Shown piece after piece: positions 50,901 through 63,363 of a DNA stretch of 64,000 nucleotides. This DNA comes from Cloeon dipterum (lineage: Eukaryota > Arthropoda > Insecta > Ephemeroptera > Baetidae): contig NC_088786.1 of NCBI RefSeq assembly GCF_949628265.1, positions 22,403,681-22,467,680 on the forward strand, read 5' to 3'. The number at the start of each line of letters is the position of its first letter. The stretch's first letter is position 1. A program made the position numbers and the translations under genes. Under the pieces are notes generated by a model that saw nothing but the letters and a program-made list of their open reading frames with translations, was not told where the DNA came from and made no database searches.

Positions 50901-52860
50901 GAGCTTATAATTGGTTTCTGCCACTGGTGCGTTAAGGGCTTTGCTAAATCTGCCCTTTTCGGTAGACCAAAATTACATCCTAAAGAAGAAAATTCGAGCA
51001 AAGTTGCGGGTAAAAAGGACTCACTTTTTTCTTTTGCCAAAAAATATGAGAGAAAGAGGAGTAAGCTCCTAGGTCGTGAATTCAGGGAAATCTTCGCTAA
51101 TTAGCTATAAGGGGCCTTTTGAAATAAATAGAAGCGGAATATTTTTTATCAAGAACACAAAGGACTTAAATTATGAAGGGGTTTCGTGTCCATTTATTCT
51201 GCTAAATTTAACACAAGCTAAAAGTAGTCAAACAAATACTTGAAAATTAATGATATCACTTACGAAAAGTGCGTCATCGTAGTAAAATGAGACATAAATC
51301 AGCAGTGCTGTTTATTTCCAGGGCGTTAATTTTCAATAAACAGCTCGTTCTATCTCCATCTCTGATTTATTAACAGCACAATAAATCAACTCTTTATGCT
51401 CTAATGTACCATTAATTCCGGCCTCTTTTTTGTGGCGCGCTGCTACTGAAATTCAGATTTACAGCGGTTGGCTCATCGCGCAATAATTTTTATGCTATCT
51501 GCCGCGGCGTGGCTATAAATTGGAGGCGCGAAACCGCGCGAGTAATTCGCTGTGATGGCACAGCAGAGAAAAACGACCGGACGAGAGATGAAAAATCATT
51601 GATAATCAATAGATAGGAGGCGGGAAAGAGAAATGCAGCCGTTGTGTTATGTCAGCAGCAGGCAGTCACTTCTTCGCGTAAAACGTCCCAATAGGGCCAT
51701 TTGGACGGCTACTTAATACCCTTCCCTTCGCCGGATTTATTTTGCTTGTTCGGCGCAAAGGAGGCCATTTTTATTTGTGGGCTATCGAGAGGTTTCAGCC
51801 TCGCATCATTATGCGAATGAAAAGCTTTGCTCTTGCTCGCCGACTTAGAAAATTTCCTTTGAGGAACCTGTGGAGGTGGATGAAAGGAAGAGGAGGATTG
51901 ATTTTCGGCAGGGTTCATATCACACAGTATAAAGACTGCTTTCATCTCTTTCTCCTTTTGCAAGCTAACAAGTTGCCAGTCGGTTGGTCTGCTGGGCCGG
52001 CCTCGGCGAATATAAATCCATTTATTTATTTTTCAAACATAAACAGCCATAATTCTGGCGGCTCTCCATCCTTTAAATTTTAATACTCACACCAACTCCT
52101 CTTCGCTAGAAAAGCAAGCAAGCAAACTTTTATATAGGGCTCACCGCGGTGCGAGCAGGATTAGAGCTTGTAAGACAAATTATGTCCGCCGTTGCGCTCT
52201 CAGAGAGAAGTCTCTGAATTTATTTTGTGTTTGTCATTTGGGACCAATGAGAGGGAAGTGCAAAAAACAGGTTACATCCAACTGTCCGTGACACACTTTT
52301 GTAGGTAACTTAAAAAGAATATTTATGGCAGCTTTAAGCAAGTAAAACAATTTCTTTCGTATAACAGAGCTGTAATTTTATAAACTAACAGAGTTTGATA
52401 CGCTTAATACTTGATTCTTTAACAATGATTTTAAATTGATTGCGTCGGCCCCCTAAGTATTGACCAGCGCTTTTAATAATGTTGTTGTATAGAGTAGAAA
52501 ATAATCCAAATTCAGCTTTGGAGCATTTCAAAGCTCTTCTGATTTACAACATGCAAATTCATGAATACTAATTCCACTTATTCATTATTCTTGCAAGCAA
52601 CAAAACGTTGGCACAATAGCAGCCAAATTTCCACCCTTGTGCACAAGTTTCTCACTTCCCTTCTGAGTTGCGAGTGCGGTCGGAAGGCCCTCGCCTTTAT
52701 TTAATACTGCCACAGCTCACACACACATGCTTCTGGCTTCTTGCTCTGGCGTCTTTTCATTTCCACTCCCTGGCTCCCTAATGTAAATAACGTGTAATCA
52801 AGAATCATTTGTTGAGCTACCATTTATCCTGTCAGTCAGTCAGATTACGTTATTCACCGC
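48000..52860. other. non-coding region, GC-rich then AT-rich
   Basis: A GC-rich patch at about 47580-48420 keeps frames open on both strands at once, which signals low stop density rather than coding. 48900-49850 is AT-rich. 49860-50920 is GC-richer with no recognisable product. Nothing that I can annotate as a gene or repeat. Confidence 0.4.
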
Positions 52861-52888
52861 GGCGAGGCCGCTAAGTGTGTGTGTGTAT

Positions 52889-52906
52889 TCGTATATATAT
52901 ATATAT
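52889..52906. repeat. short (TA)n microsatellite
   Basis: A run of about nine TA units starting after TATTCG. A related 14-bp palindrome, CGTATATATATACG, occurs at 58058-58071. Confidence 0.7.
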
Positions 52907-54954
52907 ACATGTAATTCGTGCATGTGGACGAAGAGATTTATTCGGAGCAGGGCACAAACATTAGATTATCCGCCCGCGCGTTCGCTCTCTTTGAGTAATC
53001 AAATCAGCGGCCCAAAAGAGAGCAAAAGAGCACCAGCAGGGTTTAGTGTGTGCATTTCCACAAACTCCTCCCTCTCTTTCCGGCCGATTTCCATACCGAG
53101 CTGCAAAACGTGGCGCAATTCGAAAGGCCTTTTTGCGCATATCAGCATACAAGGCGAGGGCGGCTCATTTCGAATTCGCAGCAACCGTTTCTCCCTTTGC
53201 CGGCCGGATTTGGCCCGACACCTGCTGAAATTCTTTTTATCCCAGCTTTTAGTCACCCCATTTGAGAGAGAAAAAAAGGAGAAACTCGTCGCTGGAGGAA
53301 CAATTTGGGCGCAATCTTCTTTGCATGAAAGTTTAAACGTGTACAGGAGAGCAGAGGCAAAATGTGTTTGCCTCAGCAGTGCTTTTAGTGGCTAAGAAGA
53401 TTTAGAGGGGTTTATTTTGAAACACTCAAACTTTTTCCATCGCTTTCAAAGAACGCTTCAAATATTCACGCTAATATTTTTACCAATTCTAAATCCGAGA
53501 AATTCGCAGAAATGACAATTTCAGCTCCTACGAAGTAACCATAAATACGCCGCTCTCTTCCCGCACATCTTTCTGCTCGGCGACACATCTCGTTTCAATC
53601 AATGTGTGCACTCGAGTGAGCAGCGTTGATACACAAACGCATTATTCATAGCTCAAGAGATGGCCATCAACGCCAGCACCAATTACCTGAACGAGCTAGC
53701 AGGGCTGGAGAGAAAAGAAAAATTATTACAGCACGTCGTCATGGTGAACACGCAGACAATTGAATTTGAAAGAGGCATGAAACCACATGACGCGTGTGTG
53801 TGCCTGCCAGAGATAAACAAGAAAGAACGGCTGACTTTGACTGCTCGCTAGAGCAACAAGAGAGCAAGAGTGCGACACTCTTGAAGTCTTGGAGAAGAGA
53901 ACTTGATACCTCTTTCTTGCTCCTCTCGACTCGAGAATTCGCTGCTTCCTGTCTCATCAATTCAATCCGCTGGCTTGGGAACTCGCGACGCATTAATTAA
54001 AGACCAATTTATTTTGACAAAACTAATTCCGCGCCGACTCTCGTGAACTTTTCTCATCTCGTACCGTTTGATTACCCTCTTTGTGCCCGTGTGAGCCGTA
54101 TTTTACGTTTTTGATAGATTTTCATAGCTTGCAGCAAAGTCAACCAACTTTTCTTGCCTTGATCCAAGTTTTCGCACTGCGAAAAATTCGCTTTGACGCT
54201 GGAAAATGTAGCATGCGTGCCTGTTGAAATTAAATTTTGTTCGCCGAAATTGGTTTCGTTTGAGCAGCCAGAACTGTTTCTGAGTTTATAATTAACTCAC
54301 GAGAGAATGGAAAAACAAATATGATATTATATTTATATTAACTATTCGCAAATGAGTACAAAACCACGTTTCGTTTCACTCCATCAAAACAAACCATTTT
54401 TTTACCGCTTCGCAGCTGGCGCGATTTTTGTAGAATATTTGTTTTACAAGTCATCAGCAACAGCAAAAAAGGAAGCCCTTCAAATAATCCAACTATTTCT
54501 ACGAGGGAGAGAAAAATCGAAGCAAAAGCTGCCATTTCCACGCCGGTTGTGGGCTTTTTTGTGCGTAACACTCACTCCCGCCGAGAGAGACCCTTTTCAT
54601 CGGTTGCCGCCACGCGAAAAGCGCTTTCCAAATCGAATGTGCACGCGCGAGAAATGGGGTTGCGAATTCGCACCACTCAGCACGTCGATGAAACACACAT
54701 ATTTTGATTCGAGCTGCAGCAGGCGGAAACGCGTGCACTCGCACACGAGAGTGAAAATCGGCGGCGCGCCGTGCTGGCTGTCACGGCTTATTTCATTTTC
54801 CTCCCCCTGCCCGACATACCAGCCAGCTTCAAAGCAGACAGAGAGGGTATCTGCCGACGGGGGTGGGTGGTGCTGGCGCACGCAAAAGCAACCCTCAGGT
54901 GACTGCTGTGCAAACTTACTTAGGAAATTGTGAAAGCCAGCAGCAGCACGCAGA

Positions 54955-54955
<1 letters not shown>
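52907..54955. other. GC-richer non-coding region
   Basis: Open frames up to 193 codons (54352-54933, plus) overlap others on the minus strand. They lack any recognisable domain, consistent hydrophobic pattern or splice partners. I read the region as regulatory or neutral. Confidence 0.4.

Positions 54956-54999
<44 letters not shown>
54956..54999. repeat. (CA)n microsatellite, 44 bp
   Basis: Uninterrupted CA dinucleotide run of about 22 units. In one minus-strand frame it encodes alternating Cys-Val, which creates a spurious open frame. Confidence 0.95.
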
Positions 55000-55002
<3 letters not shown>

Positions 55003-58000
55003 GCTAGATCGCAGGCCCCTAGCCGTGCTCGCTGAGTAATTAATTTATGGAGTCAATTTTTGCCCGGCGACATTTTCCATTCCATTGTGGCTGTGCATGC
55101 TGGCGATAAACATTAACCGGCCTGCGTGTCCATCCCGCGCGAAAGGGAGAACGTAAATAAAGAGCCGTCCGCCTGGCCGGGGAAACAATTAAAACGAGGC
55201 CATCTGTCAACGTGCGACCTGGAAATTTAGCCCGCTCCGGTTACACCCCAACAGTGCAGATCTAAATTTAGAGGTTTTGGAATAACGCTCGGGAGGAAAT
55301 CATTTTTTGTTCCAAACCGACGCGTGACAGCTTCAGGGAGCGGGTAAAGTGGTGCCACAAGAGGCAGCAGTTGTTTGTGCCTGTGAATCAAAATGCAGCT
55401 GCAGTGCTCGCGTAGGGTAAGATAATGGAAGCCAGTCGTTTGGTGGTGGAGTTGTGCACAACAGTACGGGGAAGACATTTTCAGCCTCCATAATTAAAAC
55501 GTGAGAGCGTAATTCAATTCTGGAACATAATCTCTCACTTGGAAACTTACGTAAGCCTTTTAATTTCAATAAGACATTTTAATCAATTAACTCAACTCTA
55601 TGAAGTTAAAGAACTGTATTATTTTCTGACTTGTCTTATTCGATGTATTTTTTATGTATATGAGTGAGAATAAACATTTAAAGATAAGCAAATATTTTTA
55701 ATTTAGTATCAAAACTATTTAAAGTAATTTTAATAAAAAAAATAATGTTAAAAATCGAATCGATAGGCTATGCTATAGAAGCACAGTATGAAATAATGTG
55801 AAATGCCAAACATTTTTAGTCATAGACTACGCAGTGAACCATTTTAAAAATCAAATTTGATAACGAACTGAACTAAAATATCTCCAATATTTTACATTCG
55901 CTTCAATCGCTTTAAATCTAACTAGCAACCAATCTAACTAGTGTTTGCTGGACTTGAAAGAATTAAACGCTTTGGAAACGTTTCACTAAGCACAAATTAC
56001 AAAGACAAGAGACGATGACACAAAATCGATCGAGCCTAATATTTGGAATCGAGTGCATTGTGGCAAGAATTTTTCCATTTCAAAACACATTGAATGGTTA
56101 ATTGGCATGTTCAGTGGGACTATACCCAGTGTTGGGTGAACAAACAAAATCGCCACTAGTGTGCACGTGGCGACTGGCGACATTGAGTATTTATTCTCGT
56201 TGTTTGCATTTATTTGCACCGACGAGAGAACGGTAATCGCGAGAGCGTTCCTGCTTTGCGAGTCAGCAGCGTTAGCATTTCAGCGCGGCAGAGCAAAAAA
56301 GTTGCATCCTCCGTTGCTTTTGGCGTCGGGCTGCAAACAACGAGCTGTGCTGACTGATGCAGCAGAGAGTGAGCCAGCCTCTCACAGACCGTAATCAATT
56401 ATCAGCGACCGGCGGGCTCATTTTATTAATAATGCCGTGAAACTGGATTATTCGATTCTATTGAAATCCGTTGACGCGGCACCGGCGTCAGAACGAGCCG
56501 GCACCGTTTAGCCTGCAGATTAAACTCTCGCAAAAGCTAGGCGCCGTGATTAATGTTCGCACGTGTATGGCAGAAAGAGACGGATTACAGGCGCGCCTTT
56601 GAAGTGCAAACCCTTTTGATGTGTTTTACCTGAAAGCGGAAGGCAAAAATGAATGATGTGCAAACATGTGTCCTCTCTCGTATTAATATTTATTTTGTCT
56701 ATCGTTAGTGCAGCGTTTTTCCCATTGACGCATCCACGATATAATGTTGTTTTCGAGCGATTTTGTCGATAGGCATGTAAAGCATCACCAGCTTATATTC
56801 AGTGCCAGTTCTTATTTGAAAATTAAACCTCGTATATTTAGTAGGAGAACTCCAATAAATTTGTTGAGCATCATCATATTTATCGCTAAGCCTCTAGGCT
56901 GTTAGCAAAACGGGTTTATATTTTCACAGTAAACAAAGGCTTGAAGCATCAAAATATAAATGTGTTTGAAGAGATATGGGAACATGTTATTGCTTCTACC
57001 CCGAGCACGCTCGCAAAAATTTCATTACGCAACACCGCCATGCACGTATCAGGCAAATATGCTTGCCGACGTCTCTCCACCCGTTCGTCCAATCTTGAGT
57101 CAATTTTGCAAAGTCTCGACGGCAAAATCTATTTGCATACGTAGTGAAAGCGCCTTCGCAAGCCTTTCCTCAAACAGGATACTTGTATAAAATTTTCATG
57201 TATTCCATGCATATTTGTCGCGCTCGCGCTCTGGTCCCCGCGCCGATCGTTTTTTTCTATTCTCGCGCCAAGCAATTTGTTCAAATTGCTTCGAGCATTA
57301 TTATTTTCCTCCCTGTGCTGTAAATACATTCTCGAAAACCGGCGGAACAGAAGGAACGCTCGAAGTGCACTGACATATCAATTTTCCCGAGCACTTTGCC
57401 ATTATTATTCAGGAAACGAGGCTCTATTACTCCGGTTTGCCATTTTGTTATAATAACCCAGGCTCTTTCCTCTTTCTCTCTCGCGCGCAACGAACCTTTC
57501 GCATTTTATATTTCTCGCTGGCAAACAACAACAGCGACGACGACGTCGGCGAAGGAAGCAGCGGCAACAGCACCAGGGAAATTCAAATTACGCTATAATG
57601 TAATCCTCGCGGCGCCTGGCTCGTTTTTCGCGCGGCCTCGCACGAGCAAAACAAGCAGGTAATATATAACGAAAAAACCTCGTTACACCGAGGGTCGAAA
57701 GGGGATTAGAGACCGGAATTGCAGGAGAAAGGCGGGGCGAACTAATTGTGTTAAAATTTCATTTCCAATTTTGATGTCACCGGGCGCCGAGTGAAAGAGA
57801 GCGGCGCGTGGCTCTGAACGTGCAGACGTAATTTATCTGGACAAGAGAGGCTGGCCGGAGATCAAAAGCGACGGACGCAACAGCAGCAGAGCCACTTCAT
57901 AATTTCCATAATCGAGTCGAGGAGCAGCGTAGGTGCGGAGGAGCAGTGAAACAGTTTGCCACTTCACAGAGCACAGAGGCAAATCCCGGCGGCCTGGTGC

Positions 58001-58249
58001 CTGTGTAAATCATGCGGGCTGCGAAACAACGCGCACAAACGCCGCACACACATTGTTCGTATATATATACGTATAGCATGTACGAGAGTGCACGGCTCTA
58101 GCTGCTGTGTGTTTGTGTATGCGAAAAGGCCACTCGAGGAGATCACACGTGCGTCGTGTCCACCGGCCAGACCGCAATAAAGCTAAATATTTGCAAAGGC
58201 TTTCGTGCAAGTGAGGAGGAACACAGCAGCGCACACCATCGCATTCGAC
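55000..58249. other. non-coding region with one candidate signal exon
   Basis: Mixed GC-richer and AT-rich sequence (AT-rich at 55560-55980 and 56640-56940). The only coding-like item is a short minus-strand frame at 56183-56126 with a hydrophobic run, discussed as a finding. No other gene is supported. Confidence 0.4.
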
Positions 58250-58272
58250 GGAGAGAGAGAGAGAGAGAGAGC
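58250..58272. repeat. short (GA)n run
   Basis: About 11 GA units, a GAGA-type element. A similar run lies at 61071-61089. Confidence 0.85.
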
Positions 58273-61070
58273 ATTTTGAAGCCGATTGCCTCCTGTCTTT
58301 CTCAATCGTTGGTTTCGAGGGGTTTGGGATTACTGTTCGGAATGTGCGGCGCTTAGTTGTGACTCACAATCAGAAAATACAATCAGGTGGAGGTGTTGAA
58401 ATTCGAGCCCTCTATAGATCAAGTGGTTGCAGACAAAATGTGAAGGCTGAATTTCAGCCTAAAATATATGATTATTCAATTCTGTTTCGAAAAATCAGCA
58501 GGACGTTCACATGTGTGTTGTAATACAAATTGCATTGAAAACTCACTTTGGTAAAAAAAAAAGGGATTGATAATGGCCAGTTGGGGCAATATTTCCACTC
58601 AGCAACCAATTAGCCTGGCTCGTAACAAAAAAGAAGGCTAGTTTTTCATTAACCGCTTCAAAAAAAGCAAAAAATTAACTTGGGCAAAGGATCAATACAC
58701 AACACACATTTAGCGTAGGTTCTGAGCTTGATTTTCGCGCAATAATTTACCCCAAAAATTACCTCACCGTCGTCTTGTGCTAAAATATACCAACAGAGCC
58801 ACCACTATATGTAAATGCGAAAGCCATTACAGAGACAACCGGCAGCACTCTGGGGCGAAATTAAAAATTTAAAATTTATGTTCAATTTCGACGCGCACGA
58901 ATAGCGACATCAAAGCCGCGAAAATAACCGAGCGCCCATTAAAAAGGGGCCAGAGAGTGAACCCTTTACTTTCCGACCGACGATATTTCTTATAATTTAT
59001 GGATGCACGGTAGAAAATGCGCTGCCACCGCCGCTGCTCCTTCTCTCGTCGCTGACGGTAATGGCGGTAATACGAATTTGAGCAGCCAGAGACGCATTCC
59101 CCATAAACGAACGACGAGGCTGCGGCTGCACCAATGTATTGCCTGGCGAAGCGCCAAAAAAGCCGGCGCTTATTTACAACCCCGCGACGGGACGGCCTGA
59201 GCGTGGGCCGCGGACAAAAAGTTTTGTGCAGCGACAGCGCTGTGGTGCGGCTGTCGTTTTTATGGCGACGCTAAGAATTAAAGTGCAATCGGGGGGCAAA
59301 AGATGCTGGAGAAACTCGATCGGTAGACTAATTTGACGTGACAGCTAAATCTATTCTCGAGCTGAGTGGCCTCGTAAACTGCGAGAAAAATACATTTTTA
59401 AATTGGTGTTAACTAACTGGACTAGAACCTCTCATGCAAGCAGGGAATTGATTCTAGTGGAGAAATAATGGAAATTAATTTGAAAAAGAGTTGGAGAGTA
59501 CATACACGAAAAAGTTAGTTTTTCCAGAGATTGTTAGCGAACTTTTCCAATATCAATTTACTTTATTTTTCATTTCGTTAGCTTAATTTTGCAAGCAGAA
59601 TGTAATAAAATCCACCCGCATGAACATCAAGCAGGCCATGTTGGGTTGGGCTGCCGAAGAGATTTACATCCCTATGTGGCGGGCGAAGTAATTTTCAAGA
59701 TCCTCCGTCCTAATCTCCAAAGTGCTCCGGAACAAAAGCTGCAGTGCACACGATTTCGAGCCCGTACTTTGCAGAGGGTTCGCCCTCGCCGATATACAAA
59801 AAAAGGCTGAAACAGTGCACAAAACTCTTTTCGCATGGCTGGAGAGGAAGATTCCGTCTGCCCAGTGCTTTTTATACTTCTCGCAAACATGCAGCGTCGC
59901 AATTTCGTTCGCTTGCCAGTGCAGCGAGCAAGCGAGCGGGCTTATTTCGCGGGATTGCCGTGTGCACCCTGGCTGGCTGTTTGCCCTTCTTCCTATGGGC
60001 TTCCGCTCCTTTGTTGTTTCCCTTTATGCTCAGCGCATCAGCGCGGCCGACCCGCCCTTACTGCCGACGCGCTAATCCGCGCAGAATGCAAACGACCGGC
60101 TGCCGTTTTGCGCCAAACAAGCGGCACGCGATTTTTTTCCCAAGTAATTCGCACGGATTTCCCGCAGAGTTGGAAACGCTTAATGCAACCCGATGGCCGA
60201 CAGAAAAGGGGCCCACGTGCGTGAAAAGGGGGTTGTGCCGCTGACACAAGGCGAAAATAGTTCGGACAGCGCTGATAAAAATTCTTTTGAAGTCGGTAAG
60301 CACTTTGAAACGACTTTCTAAAAGGTCTATTCTCGTGTTCATTAGTAACAGATGTGGCGAACGACAGTCTTAATTTGAAGAATCGCAAAGTTGGATTGAA
60401 AAAGTGCTAACAAGTCGCGGTGATGAAACTTTTAAGTGAGACGGACCAAGGACGCTGTCGTTTTCAGCAGAACACTTTGTAAAATGTCCAGGACAGAGCT
60501 TCATGCACAAAAGAAAGATCCCTCGAGTACAGAAATACGGTGTAACATTTGTGGATTTTGCACTCCATTCTCCTCCCCTTGTCGAGAAGGGTGCGTTCTA
60601 TGGTTATTCAATTTCCGTCCTCAAACTGCATTTAGAAAACTGGATCGCCCATTCCTTTTGTTCTTCTCAAGTGCTCGTCAAAGAACAGCACAGAAGTTCG
60701 AAGTTGGGATTGGCAAACTTGGTCGCCAAATTGAAAGCTGCCGCGGAATCATCACTTTTGGTCTTGTCTCTGGAGAGCTCTTTTATCCAGCAGAAGACAC
60801 CAAAACAACTCCGAGTCGCACGCAAAAACTGGATTCGGAAACTTTCCCTCTGAGCCGAATACGTGCAGAACGGGCTGGAAAAGGCACGATCTCCCAACTT
60901 GATCCATTATTCGAGCCTAACTTTCTGCAAAACACACCGGCCAACTTTTGAAAAACGAGTCCGGTCGCGGAGCAACAGCAAGGGAAAAGCGGAATAGAGA
61001 GAAAGAGAGAGGCACGTACGAGGCACACATATTTTCCAAATTCGAATATTTTCGGCAAACTCCCGTGGGC
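58273..61070. other. non-coding region
   Basis: GC-richer parts (about 58900-59340 and 59700-60960) have overlapping open frames on both strands, up to 171 codons, without family resemblance. AT-richer between. No gene supported. Confidence 0.4.
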
Positions 61071-61089
61071 GAGAGAGAGAGAGAGAGAG
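61071..61089. repeat. short (GA)n run
   Basis: About nine GA units in a purine-rich context. Confidence 0.85.
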
Positions 61090-61221
61090 CGAAAAAACAC
61101 GCACCGCGCGCGCGAGATGATGCTCCAGCGGATCGATGAGGGCGCCATCATGACTCATGGTGGCAAGCGGCACTGGGACTGCACTCCCGTCACTTCAAGT
61201 GCCAGCGCCCATGGAAGAAAT

Positions 61222-61238
61222 CCCCCCCCCCCCCCCCC
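61222..61238. repeat. poly-C homopolymer, 17 bp
   Basis: Seventeen C in a row, rare in this genome. The length may be uncertain, because homopolymers are error-prone in sequencing. Confidence 0.85.
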
Positions 61239-62244
61239 GGGCACGTTATGTTGTTATGAAAACATATCACCGCTTCTGGGACACAAACAGTTGTCGTCAC
61301 TTGCGACCATCACGGGGCAAAAGTCGGTCTCCCGGCGTGCGGGTGCTTGCCTGCCGGTCAGTATGGCTTGCAGGCCAAAACGTTGTTGCTCCTCTCCCGA
61401 GGGAGTCCAATAAAATAATGGTCACTGCCGGGACCACCCCGAAACGGACACGCCACTTAATCCAATCCAACCGGCTGCTTTTGTTTCGCCCCAAATGCGG
61501 CTGAATGTTTTTGTGAATCAGAGTGAGTGTGTGCGCGGGTACAGAGGATGCAGGGTTAGGCCCGATCGCTCACTCTCCCTCGCATTGCGACCGGCGTCAA
61601 TATTTTTTGTGTCAAAGTGATACCTCCAACACGTTTGCCTGTTTTTGTTTTCCGGCTTGCTGCCTGGGAAATTTAATTTGGACGGTGATTTACATGCGCA
61701 CCGCATCTGATTGGACCGACGGAATGGAAAATGGGGATGTTGTTTGTGTGCGGTTCAGGTGTTTGATGCCCTCCCTGCATCGAAATTAGCCCCGATGCTG
61801 TGCGGCGCAAAGCTCTCCGTAACAAAGTTATCCTACGCTGGTATTTTGTCTGACTTTTTTTTATCGCACTCACTGTTTTTATTGGCCACGTAGTATTCGG
61901 CTTCATGTTGGTAATAGTTAAGTCATTTTTTTATTGCCCAGTGCCTCGTACTGTAAGAGCTCTTTGTTTTGGCCATAAACCCAGTCAAATGGGTATAGAA
62001 ATGACATTTTTTCAACGCAACGCTCTTGTTTTAAAAAAGACTTACATAGTGTTGAAGGTTGAAGTTTATATTTGTTGGACATACGTTTGACGCTTACGAA
62101 ATAAATTTCTGGTTACATCCATTAAGTTTTGAAGTTAAAGCAAAGCAGGCTTTCAAAATCCAATAAATTAATAAGTAGTGAGTCCAAAACATCCAATCTC
62201 ACACGCGATTTTAATTAAAAACAGTCTGTTGTCCTGATTTCACG
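61239..62244. other. non-coding region before the retrotransposon
   Basis: GC-rich to about 61800, then AT-rich. No recognisable coding frame. Confidence 0.45.
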
Positions 62245-63363
62245 TGTATACCCTCGTTCCCTATTCATCTCACGAGTATTTTTGATTTGGCAGTTCGTGT
62301 AACGGCAGATTTTCTTGTGAGCTACGCGGATGATGCGAGCTTGTTGATCTGTGACTCGCGTCCGCAGGAGTTGGTGCCGAAGGCAGGCGTTGCAGTGGAA
62401 ACGATGCGGGACTACTGTGCTGAAAATTTCTTAAGGATGAACGTCGACAAGACAGTGGTAATTTCATTCAGAAAGCCAGGTTCCCGACTTGTAGCAGATA
62501 ATCTGAAGGAGTTGAGTTTGAACGGTTTCCAGGTTTCGTTGGCGGCAGAGGTTAAAATTCTAGGTCTCCGTTTCACAGCGGATTTTTCCTGGAAGCGTCA
62601 TGGAGAGTACGTCGTTGAAAAGCTGCACTCAGCGACGTTTATGGTGACTTCGCTTTTAAAAATTGTTGATTTCAAACAAGTGCTTAATGTGTACTATGCT
62701 TTCGCGTACTCCCATCTCCAGTATGCTGTGATTTTTTGGGGTTCATGCCCCAAAGTACGTCAGGAAGTGTTTGTTGCGCAGAAGCGTCTCATTCGGGCGA
62801 TGGCTGGAGTTCGTTATTGGCGCTCTCCTGTGCCGCTTGAGTCAGCGAAACCATGGTTCGAGAAGTTTGATTTGTTGCCTGTCTTTTCCATATTTCTATT
62901 GCAATGTTGCAAATTTGTGCGTCGTCATCATCACTATTTTCAGCTAGTTAGGGAGGTGCACGGATACAACACTCGCTCCAGAGATAATTATTTTGTGCCC
63001 TCCCAGGTGTCAGCGGCGGCTTCTCGAAATCCAAAAATTTACATGCTAAATTTGTATAATAAACTTCCTGAGCAGATTCGGGGCGAGCAGCAGTTAGACG
63101 AATACGAAAAGCAGTTAAAGAATTTTGTTTATGCTAACAAATTTTATACTTATGATGAATATCTCAATTTCAGAGCATCAAATGTAGCAAAACACACACA
63201 CTCGCTTGTTACACAAACATAACGAAATGTTAACACTATGTTTCTTCTTTATTGTTATTAATTATTTTGTTGTTTAAGACTCATTTGTAAATGCGCGGAC
63301 AGAAATGGAGAAGCTTCGATTTTTGTACCGCTGTGTAATGCAAATAAAGGAAATTAAATTAAA
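62245..63363 (+). mobile_element. 5'-truncated non-LTR retrotransposon (LINE)
   Basis: The frame is open from about 62245 to the stop at 63220-63222 (over 311 codons). It encodes the reverse-transcriptase palm motif YADDASLL, a thumb region (LRMNVDKTVVISF, KILGLRFTADFSW) and the C-terminal region with HGYNTRSRDNYFVP and NLYNKLPEQIR. This layout is typical of the jockey/CR1/Rex1 group of LINEs. The upstream parts (endonuclease, fingers, GVPQGS block) are absent, so it is truncated at its 5' end, as is usual for LINE insertions. About 140 nt of 3' UTR follows and ends in an A-rich tail (AATAAAGGAAATTAAATTAA) near 63363. The element lies opposite to frazzled. An uninterrupted frame suggests a recent insertion. 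The 5' edge and target duplication are not resolved. The fragment is not autonomous. Confidence 0.85.

Noticed and set aside
52877-53395. 172-codon plus-strand frame
   Set aside because: It starts in a TA/TG-rich tract, has no domain or sensible hydrophobic pattern, and several minus-strand frames overlap it.
54352-54933. 193-codon plus-strand frame, the longest in the non-coding part
   Set aside because: Random-looking composition, no domain, and overlapping minus-strand frames inflated by the CA repeat.
54597-54995. Minus-strand frame with Cys-Val repeats
   Set aside because: It is the translation of the CA microsatellite; there is no ATG before the repeat.
59744-60951. Open frames of 166 and 171 codons, plus strand
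   Set aside because: No family resemblance, and other frames are equally open in the same place.
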